From contig NZ_CP088018.1 of the NCBI RefSeq assembly GCF_021049265.1, positions 682,001 through 746,000 on the forward strand: 64,000 nucleotides of DNA. Direction: 5' to 3'. The first letter of the stretch is position 1. Each line of letters begins with the position of its first letter. Shown in pieces: positions 58,558 through 64,000 of this stretch. This DNA comes from Ruania suaedae. Lineage in GTDB: Bacteria; Actinomycetota; Actinomycetes; Actinomycetales; Beutenbergiaceae. The notes beneath the pieces are model-generated. The model made no database searches. It saw nothing but the letters and a program-made list of their open reading frames with translations, and had not been told where the DNA came from. The position numbers were made by a program, and so were the translations under genes.

Positions 58558-60900
58558 GTGACGTCCAACGACGTTGACCTCATTCCCTTGGAAACGGTCC
58601 ATAGCGACATCACCGTCGTTGGTGGTGGTTTGGCCGGGGTCTGTGCGGCGCTTGCCGCTGCTCGGCAGGGAATGCGGGTCGCCCTGGTGCAGAACCGACC
58701 CATTCTCGGAGGCAACTCCTCGAGCGAGGTCCGAGTGTGGGTATGCGGCGCTACGGCGCACGGAGTCCAGCACTACGCACGCGAGACCGGCATCATGGGC
58801 GAGTTGTTCGTGGAGAACCAGTTCACCAATCCGGAGGGCAACCCCTACTACTGGGATCTGGTGCTGCTTGAGGCCGTACGTGCCGAGCCCGGTATCGAAC
58901 TGTTCCTGAACACCGATGTCCGGGAAGTCGATGCGGACGGGCCGGTCGAGGACCGCCGGATCACCTCGGTCTCGGGGTGGCAGATGGGGTCCGAGCGTCG
59001 TCTGCAGTTCCGCTCGGGCACCTACATCGACGCGAGTGGAGACGGACTCGTCGGATTCCTCGCCGGTGCGCGGTACCGGACCGGGCGCGAGGCCCGCGAC
59101 GAGTATCAGGAATCGTGGGCGCCCGAGTCCGCCGACGCCGAGACACTGGGCTCGACGATCCTCTTCTATGTCAAGGACGTCGGATACCCGGTGAAGTACG
59201 TCCCGCCGTCGTTCGCCCGGGACATCACCCAGACGTCCATCCCCACACTGCGGGACATCCATGAGGGGGCGAACGGGTGCGACTATTGGTGGATCGAGTG
59301 GGGCGGCGACCGTGACGTCGTGGCGAACAACGAAGAGATCCGTGACGAGCTCCAGGGTGCCATCTACGGCATCTGGGACTATCTCAAGAACTCCGGCAAG
59401 TTCGATGCCGACAACCTCACGCTGGAATGGATCGGCGCCGTACCGGGCAAGCGCGAGTACCGACGATTCCTCGGGGATCACGTCCTGACCCAGCACGACG
59501 TCCTGAACCAGACGCCGTTCGAGGACCGGGTGGCCTTCGGGGGTTGGTCGATCGACCTGCACCCGCCAGGTGGCATGTACGCCACCGAGAAGGGATCGCG
59601 GCACTGGCACCCCGACGGGAACTATCACATTCCGTTGCGCTCGCTGTACTCACAGAACGTCTCCAACATGTGGATGGCGGGCCGTAACATCTCGGCCACG
59701 CACGTCGCTTTCGGCAGCACCCGGGTGATGGCGACGTGCGGGGTGATCGGCGAGGCGGCCGGGATCGGGGCGGCATTGAGTACGAGTCGCGGTTATACGG
59801 CCCGCGAGCTCGCCACAGAACACGTCGACGAGGTGCGGCGGGCCATCGTGCGCTCCGACGCCTCGGTCCTGGGCGTGCGTCACGATGACGCCGCTGATCA
59901 TGCGTTGACCGCCCAGGTCACGGCGAGCTCGCAACTCACCGTTCTCGGTGCGAGCACCTCATCAGGGCGGCACCACCTCACCGCAGCCCTGGGTGTGGTT
60001 GTGCCGGTGGATCCTGCCCTCGACGGCATCGAGTTGTTGATCGACGCCGAGCGGGGCACGGAGCTCACGGTCGAGGTGCACGAGGTGGGCCAGCCTCAGA
60101 ACTACGTGCCGCACGCGAAGGTGACCAGCGGCTCGGTGCAGGTCACCGCAGGAAAGGAACAGTGGATCACGGTGCCGGTGCGGTGGCAGCCGGGTACGCC
60201 GCAGAACGCGTTCCTGGTGGTCCATGCCAACTCGGATGTCGCGATGCACACGTCGCCGGCTCCGCTGCCAGGTGTGGTGACGCTGACCCACCGCGAGCTC
60301 TCCCATGAGGAGCCGTACTCCGAGCAATGGCGTGCGTGGAAGCAGGTGCTGCACCGGACGGCACCGTGCCTGCGGATCATGTCGAACACTGGCGCTTTCT
60401 CCCCACAGAAAGCTGTCGGAGGGTACGCCCGGCCGTGGGCGGGGCCGCAGATGTGGGTATCGGAGCCACTCTCGGAGGACCCCCAACCTTGGCTGCACCT
60501 CGCGTGGGATCAGGCCGTCTCGATCGGGGAAGTCGCGGTGATCTTCGACGATGACCTGGATGAAGACTTGATCAACCTCCACCACCATCGAACCCCTTTC
60601 GAGGTGTTGCCGACGTTGGTCAGCGACTACCGGATCGAGGCGGCCGACCCGGCCGGCAAGATCACCGTGATCGCTGACGTCGTCGGCAACCGGGTACGGC
60701 ACCGGCGCCACCGGCTGCCAGAGCCCGTTACCGCGACGTCCCTTCGACTCGTGGTGACCGGCACGAACGGGGCGCCGCAGGCACATGTGGTGTCGCTGCG
60801 GGCTTGGGCTCCCAAAAATCAGCAGTGCTTGGAGAAGGGACCGGCTCGGCTTCAAGGTCGTGATCGCCGTCACTCAGAACACTCGTCCAGCGCGCTGTAG
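58558..60900 (+). CDS. FAD-dependent oxidoreductase (FAD_oxidored type), carbohydrate cluster
   Basis: Protein of 780 residues. The N-terminal ~430 form the FAD_oxidored fold: ITVVGGGLAGVCAALAAARQG, GGNSSSEVRVWVCGATAHG, FRSGTYIDASGDGLVGFLAGARY and NMWMAGRNISATHVAFGSTRVMATCGVIGEAAG. The C-terminal ~350 is a beta-rich accessory domain. Such proteins occur in polysaccharide-utilisation loci, but no reaction is firmly assigned. The final ~25 residues (Arg/Ser-rich, ending HSEHSSSAL) do not look like the family and could result from a shifted end. GTG 58558 follows the RpiR stop by three bases. Confidence 0.82.
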   Translation: MTSNDVDLIPLETVHSDITVVGGGLAGVCAALAAARQGMRVALVQNRPILGGNSSSEVRVWVCGATAHGVQHYARETGIMGELFVENQFTNPEGNPYYWDLVLLEAVRAEPGIELFLNTDVREVDADGPVEDRRITSVSGWQMGSERRLQFRSGTYIDASGDGLVGFLAGARYRTGREARDEYQESWAPESADAETLGSTILFYVKDVGYPVKYVPPSFARDITQTSIPTLRDIHEGANGCDYWWIEWGGDRDVVANNEEIRDELQGAIYGIWDYLKNSGKFDADNLTLEWIGAVPGKREYRRFLGDHVLTQHDVLNQTPFEDRVAFGGWSIDLHPPGGMYATEKGSRHWHPDGNYHIPLRSLYSQNVSNMWMAGRNISATHVAFGSTRVMATCGVIGEAAGIGAALSTSRGYTARELATEHVDEVRRAIVRSDASVLGVRHDDAADHALTAQVTASSQLTVLGASTSSGRHHLTAALGVVVPVDPALDGIELLIDAERGTELTVEVHEVGQPQNYVPHAKVTSGSVQVTAGKEQWITVPVRWQPGTPQNAFLVVHANSDVAMHTSPAPLPGVVTLTHRELSHEEPYSEQWRAWKQVLHRTAPCLRIMSNTGAFSPQKAVGGYARPWAGPQMWVSEPLSEDPQPWLHLAWDQAVSIGEVAVIFDDDLDEDLINLHHHRTPFEVLPTLVSDYRIEAADPAGKITVIADVVGNRVRHRRHRLPEPVTATSLRLVVTGTNGAPQAHVVSLRAWAPKNQQCLEKGPARLQGRDRRHSEHSSSAL

Positions 60901-61086
60901 GAGGGCGCGGTGCGGTAGCGCTCCAGCACCCCCCTGAGCGAGCCTCCGGGCGACCGTGCAAAGCACCTGGGTGGCGCCGCCTCACGCGAGTGCCCGGGCG
61001 GTGCAGCGCAGAGCATCGGACGGCGATTGGAAGTCACTCTGGTCGTCGCCTGCCGGTTTCTCGCCCCTGGCGCCCCCAGACGCGAG

Positions 61087-61119
61087 AACGCCGTGCAGGA
61101 AAGTCACCTGCACGGCGTT
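61087..61119 (-). terminator. csbD terminator hairpin
   Basis: AACGCCGTGCAGG (61087-61099) pairs perfectly with its complement (61107-61119) across a seven-base loop. It lies 16 bases past the csbD stop codon, read on the minus strand. On the plus strand it is preceded by an empty ~190-bp stretch. Confidence 0.8.
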
Positions 61120-61135
61120 CGACGCGTGCTTCGGC

Positions 61136-61309
61136 TCAGCGCTTGAAGGCGTCCTTGACGTTCTCGCCGGCCTGCTTCAGGCTCGCGGCTGACTGGTCAG
61201 CCTTGCCCTCGGCCTCCAGCTGCTCGTCGTCGGTGGCCTCACCGGCAGCCTCCTTGGACTTCCCGCTGAGGTCTTGCGCGGTGTTCCGGATCTTGTCCTC
61301 GGCGCCCAT
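61136..61309 (-). CDS. CsbD-family stress protein
   Basis: Small hydrophilic protein of 57 residues: MGAEDKIRNTAQDLSGKSKEAAGEATDDEQLEAEGK-type CsbD sequence, ending NVKDAFKR. CsbD proteins are among the most abundant general-stress products, with unknown mechanism. GAGAGGAG precedes ATG 61309. The longer upstream frame is discarded. A strong hairpin terminator follows. Confidence 0.92.
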   Translation of the reverse strand: MGAEDKIRNTAQDLSGKSKEAAGEATDDEQLEAEGKADQSAASLKQAGENVKDAFKR

Positions 61310-61518
61310 GGGTGCTCCTCTCGGTCGAATGCGTGGACGGTCGCTCCCTGCGGAGGGGCGTCCGTGCTCTCCAGCCTGGTACCGGTCTGGCAGACCCGCA
61401 ACCGGGCGCATGTTCTTCGCATGACCTGGGGGCAAGCTCCGGATGCGCGGTCAGTCGCCCGTGCACACACTGGTCGCTCACACCAGGCTCGGGACCGGAG
61501 CCGGATTGGAGAGGCCAG

Positions 61519-61605
61519 ATGGCCGAGGATGCAGCCCGCGCCGAGGAGTGGCACCGCTACCTCAGGAAACTCGGTGGGACCGACAGCACCTGCGCACAGG
61601 GCTGA
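61519..61605 (+). CDS. Possible 28-residue ORF before topoisomerase remnant
   Basis: ATG 61519, preceded by GGAGAG, opens a 28-codon frame (MAEDAARAEEWHRYLRKLGG and a short tail) that stops 11 bases before the topoisomerase ATG. No family is recognised. It may be a genuine leader gene or chance. Confidence 0.25.
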   Translation: MAEDAARAEEWHRYLRKLGGTDSTCAQG

Positions 61606-61615
61606 GCAGGCACCG

Positions 61616-62608
61616 ATGCAGGCCGTCCGCCGCTCCGACCCCGAGACCCCGGGGTGGGGTCGTCGGCGTGCCGGCCGCGGCTTCGTGTACCTGGACACCC
61701 ACGGGCGGCGGTTGAGCGGGGCGGCTGGAGTGTGCCGATGCCGGGAGCTCGCGATCCCGCCGGCCTGGGAGGACGTGTGGATCTGCCCGCACGCCGACGG
61801 CCACATCCAGGCCGTCGGTACCGACGGTGCGGGGCGTCGCCAGTACCTCTACCACCCGCTCTGGCGGGCGGCACGCGACGCCGAGAAGTACGAGCACGTC
61901 CTCGAGGTCGCGGAGCGGCTGCCCGCTGCGAGGCGGAGGGTGACCCGCGATCTGGCCCTGACCGGGATGCCACGCTAGCGCGCGTGTGCCGTCGCCTTCT
62001 GCCTCCTCGACCGCGGGCTGTTCCGGATCGGTTCCGAGGCGTACGAGGCCGAGCACGGCAGCTTCGGGCTGGCGACCCTGCGCAAGCAGCACCTGCGACT
62101 GCGCAGGGACGGGGTCGCCGTCTTCGACTATCCCGCCAAGTCCGGTCAGCACCGGCACCTGGAGCTCGACGCGGAGGAGTTGCTCGCGCCACTGGCCCTG
62201 CTGCGCCGCCGGCGATCCGGCGGTGACCGGTTGCTCGCCCATCGCACCGGCCAGGGGTGGGAACCGCTGGGCACCACGACGATCGCGTCCTACCTCAAGG
62301 ACAGGCTGGGCACTGACGCCAGCGCCAAGGACTTCCGAACCTGGCACGCCACGGTGCTCGCCGCGGTGACCCTCGCGGCGGCCGGGCCCGCCGAGGACGA
62401 AGCCACCATCCGCGATCACCTCACCCGCACGATCGCCGACGTGGCCGACCACCTCGGCAACACCCCCGCGGTCAGCCGCTCGGCCTATATCGACCCGCGC
62501 GTGCTCGAGGCCTACCGGAGCGAGGGCGCGCTCGAACTCCCGGCGCCGGACTCGGAGCCGGACGAGGTGAGCGAGAGGGCGGTGCGCACGCTGCTGCGGG
62601 AGTCGTGA
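61616..62608 (+). pseudogene. DNA topoisomerase IB interrupted by an amber codon
   Basis: The reading frame 61616-62608 encodes a eukaryotic-type DNA topoisomerase IB of ~330 residues, except for one in-frame TAG at 61976-61978. Before it: GFVYLDTHGRRL, AIPPAWEDVWICPHADGHIQAVGTDGAGRRQYLYHPLWR. After it in the same frame: CAVAFCLLDRGLFRIGSEAYEAEHGSFGLATLRKQHLRL, FRTWHATVLAAV, and the catalytic Tyr in SRSAYIDPRVLEAY. The usual sequence at the stop is LPRERV, so GAG to TAG is the likely change. All catalytic blocks remain, suggesting a recent loss, a suppressed stop or an error in the sequence. Confidence 0.85.
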
Positions 62609-62620
62609 GCGCGCGCCCGG

Positions 62621-62854
62621 TCACGCCCGGTCGGTCAGCTCCGTCTCGCCCGAGACGTGGGCGCAATGCGCGCAGCAGTAGATCGCCTCCGCGGACTCCA
62701 CCCCGTGGCCCAGGATCCGGCAACCACAGTGGGCGCAGGTCGGTGCGAACACGTGGATCGCGCACTCGATGCTGTCGAAGGTCTCGGTGCGGCCGCCCTG
62801 GGTCACGGTGAGCGGCTTGTCGTACTCGTTGCCGCAGGTGAAACAGGTGTCCAT
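62621..62854 (-). CDS. Small cysteine-rich zinc-ribbon-like protein
   Basis: Protein of 77 residues with nine cysteines and several His: CFTCGNEYDKPL at the start, then ECAIHVFAPTCAHCGCRILGHG and CCAHC near the end. The N-terminal CxxC and the later CxxCxC and CxxC would bind one or two zinc ions. Similar short 'prokaryotic metallothionein'-like proteins occur in actinomycetes, but I cannot name a function. ATG 62854 has GGAGGAG upstream. It is convergent with the topoisomerase remnant. Confidence 0.75.
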   Translation of the reverse strand: MDTCFTCGNEYDKPLTVTQGGRTETFDSIECAIHVFAPTCAHCGCRILGHGVESAEAIYCCAHCAHVSGETELTDRA

Positions 62855-63025
62855 GGCGTGCTCCTCCGTCTGGTCGGCGTCCTTCGGTCCCTTCCACGGT
62901 CACGCAGATCGGCCGTCCACGCGACCTGGGAGGTGCGGTCTCGGACTGCGAAGGGGCGGAGGACGATGAATAGTGGCGTGCATCGAGGCAGCATGAGGCG
63001 CCCGGCGTCGGGACGGAGATGGGTG

Positions 63026-64000
63026 ATGAGGGTCGTCGTTGTCGGCGCCAGCGGGAATGTGGGCACCAGCGTGCTCGAGGCACTCGCTGCGGAGGAGTCG
63101 GTCACCGAGGTCGTAGGGCTGGCGCGGCGGCTGCCCGATGAGCGCACCGCTCCCTACAGCGGCGTCGACTGGCGCCGGATCGACCTGGCCACGAGCCCGG
63201 CCGAGCTGCAGCCCCGGTTGCGCGAGGTGTTCGAGGGCGCGGACACCGTCGTCCACCTCGCCTGGGCGATCCAGCCGAACCATCAGCGCGACTACATGCG
63301 CCGGGTGAACGTGGAGGGGACGCGGCTGGTCGCCGAGGCGGCCGCCGCGGCGCAGGTGCAGCACCTGGTCGTGGCTTCCTCGTGGGCGGTCTACTCGCCC
63401 GTTCCCGACGGTGGCCTCCGCGATGAGACGGCGAGCCGGGACGGCATCCCCTCCTCCCACTACAGCGTGGACAAGGCGGCGCAGGAGCGGGTCCTCGACG
63501 AGGTCGAGGCAGCCCACCCCGCGATGGTCGTGACCCGGATGCGCACCGCACTGGTGTTCCGGCCCGACGCCGGGGCCGCGATCGGTCGCTACTTCCTGGG
63601 CCCGTTCGTCCCTCGCTCGCTGTTGCGGCCGGGCCGGATCCCGATCCTGCCGCTGCCGCGCGGCCTGCGCCTGCAGGTCGTGCACGGCCACGACGTCGGA
63701 CGTGCCTATGCCGCCGTGGTCCGACACCGAGCGGGAGGGGCGTTCAACGTCGCTGCACCCGAGACGTTGCGGGCCCCCCAGCTGGCCGAGATCCTCGACC
63801 ACGGCCGCCACGTGGAGGTCCCGGCGGCAGTCCTGCGTCCGCTGCTGCACTACGGCTGGCGGGCGCGGCTCCTGGCCCCCGACGCCGGCTGGCTCGATAT
63901 GGCGATGAACGTGCCGGTGATGGACACCGCGCGGATCCGCGAACTCGGCTGGCGAGCCGAGCGGTCGGCCGCGGAGACCGTCCACGAGATGGCCACGGGT
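63026..64000 (+). CDS. NAD-dependent epimerase/dehydratase, cut by window end
   Basis: The frame from ATG 63026 stays open to the last base, so the stop codon is outside the window (325 codons shown). It is an atypical extended SDR: RVVVVGASGNVGTSVLEALA, TVVHLAWAIQPNHQRDYMRRVNVEGT, ASSWAVYSP and HYSVDKAAQERVL (Tyr-x3-Lys). GGAG lies seven bases before the ATG. Substrate unknown; similar proteins are common in actinobacteria. Confidence 0.85.
   Translation, partial: MRVVVVGASGNVGTSVLEALAAEESVTEVVGLARRLPDERTAPYSGVDWRRIDLATSPAELQPRLREVFEGADTVVHLAWAIQPNHQRDYMRRVNVEGTRLVAEAAAAAQVQHLVVASSWAVYSPVPDGGLRDETASRDGIPSSHYSVDKAAQERVLDEVEAAHPAMVVTRMRTALVFRPDAGAAIGRYFLGPFVPRSLLRPGRIPILPLPRGLRLQVVHGHDVGRAYAAVVRHRAGGAFNVAAPETLRAPQLAEILDHGRHVEVPAAVLRPLLHYGWRARLLAPDAGWLDMAMNVPVMDTARIRELGWRAERSAAETVHEMATG

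Noticed and set aside
60943-60952. CCTCCGGGCG resembling the end of tRNA-Arg(ACG), as possible right att site of the island
   Set aside because: Only ten GC-rich bases match, which is easily chance in this genome; no longer identity surrounds it.
1-64000. CRISPR array or prophage
   Set aside because: No regularly spaced repeats, cas genes, terminase, capsid or integrase genes were seen on reading the window.

Overview
The window is high-GC DNA packed with short-spaced or overlapping genes, GTG/TTG starts and actinobacterial gene families: DUF222/HNH endonuclease, ykoFEDC thiamine transporter, c-di-AMP riboswitch ahead of an NlpC/P60 hydrolase, galU-glp-rimJ-glpR, DUF4011 protein, LPxTG surface proteins. 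It is most likely a chromosome of a Micrococcales actinomycete (Ruania/Georgenia/Beutenbergia-like); the genus is inference. A recurring signature is a TAnnnT -10 box placed 6-7 nt before ATG/GTG, meaning that many first genes of operons are probably read from leaderless mRNAs.

Layout. 1-2.4 kb: the end of an AzgA-type purine permease and an SOS-controlled DUF222/HNH gene. 2.5-4.4 kb: MarR regulator with MFS exporter. 4.5-8.4 kb: TPP riboswitch and a four-gene ECF thiamine-precursor transporter. 8.4-12.2 kb: SDR, serC and a citrate-synthase-like protein with an altered active site, divergent from a DtxR-type metal regulator. 12.2-15.1 kb: c-di-AMP riboswitch with a cell-wall hydrolase, universal stress protein, SRPBCC protein, tRNA-Arg(CCU) with a duplicated 3' end. 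15.2-24.2 kb: a 1459-residue DUF4011 helicase/nuclease homologue that has lost its catalytic motifs, mscL, SAF-domain protein, FmdB zinc ribbon, penicillin acylase family protein. 24.3-28.9 kb: 5-formyl-THF cyclo-ligase, the galU-glp-rimJ-glpR cell-division locus, tRNA-Ala. 28.9-30.4 kb: an IS481-family insertion next to that tRNA plus the relic of an earlier relative.

30.4-40.6 kb holds two sugar-epimerase-like genes and two metabolic clusters. One is a coupled three-gene operon (SbnA-like synthase, FAD protein, Y4yA-type PLP decarboxylase) without a recognisable ligase. The other is a type III polyketide/phenolic-lipid cluster (UbiA, PKS, isoprenylcysteine-type methyltransferase, flavoprotein) driven by a very compact divergent promoter. 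40.6-49.7 kb: an LPxTG surface glycosidase-like protein with a convergent RpiR regulator, winged-helix protein, LigD-type polymerase, SBF transporter with a leader peptide, and an ABC transporter pair.

49.9-60.9 kb looks acquired: tRNA-Arg(ACG), 1.3 kb of non-coding apparently decayed DNA, a lower-GC LPxTG alginate-lyase-like protein, a sugar ABC importer without ATPase, a second RpiR regulator and a large FAD oxidoreductase. Together these look like a polysaccharide (possibly uronic-acid-containing) utilisation locus. The shared operator GAAA-N5-TTTC occurs before both LPxTG genes and before the first RpiR gene, which suggests that one regulator joins these separated surface proteins. 61-64 kb: csbD, a topoisomerase IB gene interrupted by one amber codon, a cysteine-rich small protein, and the start of an NAD-dependent epimerase cut by the window edge.
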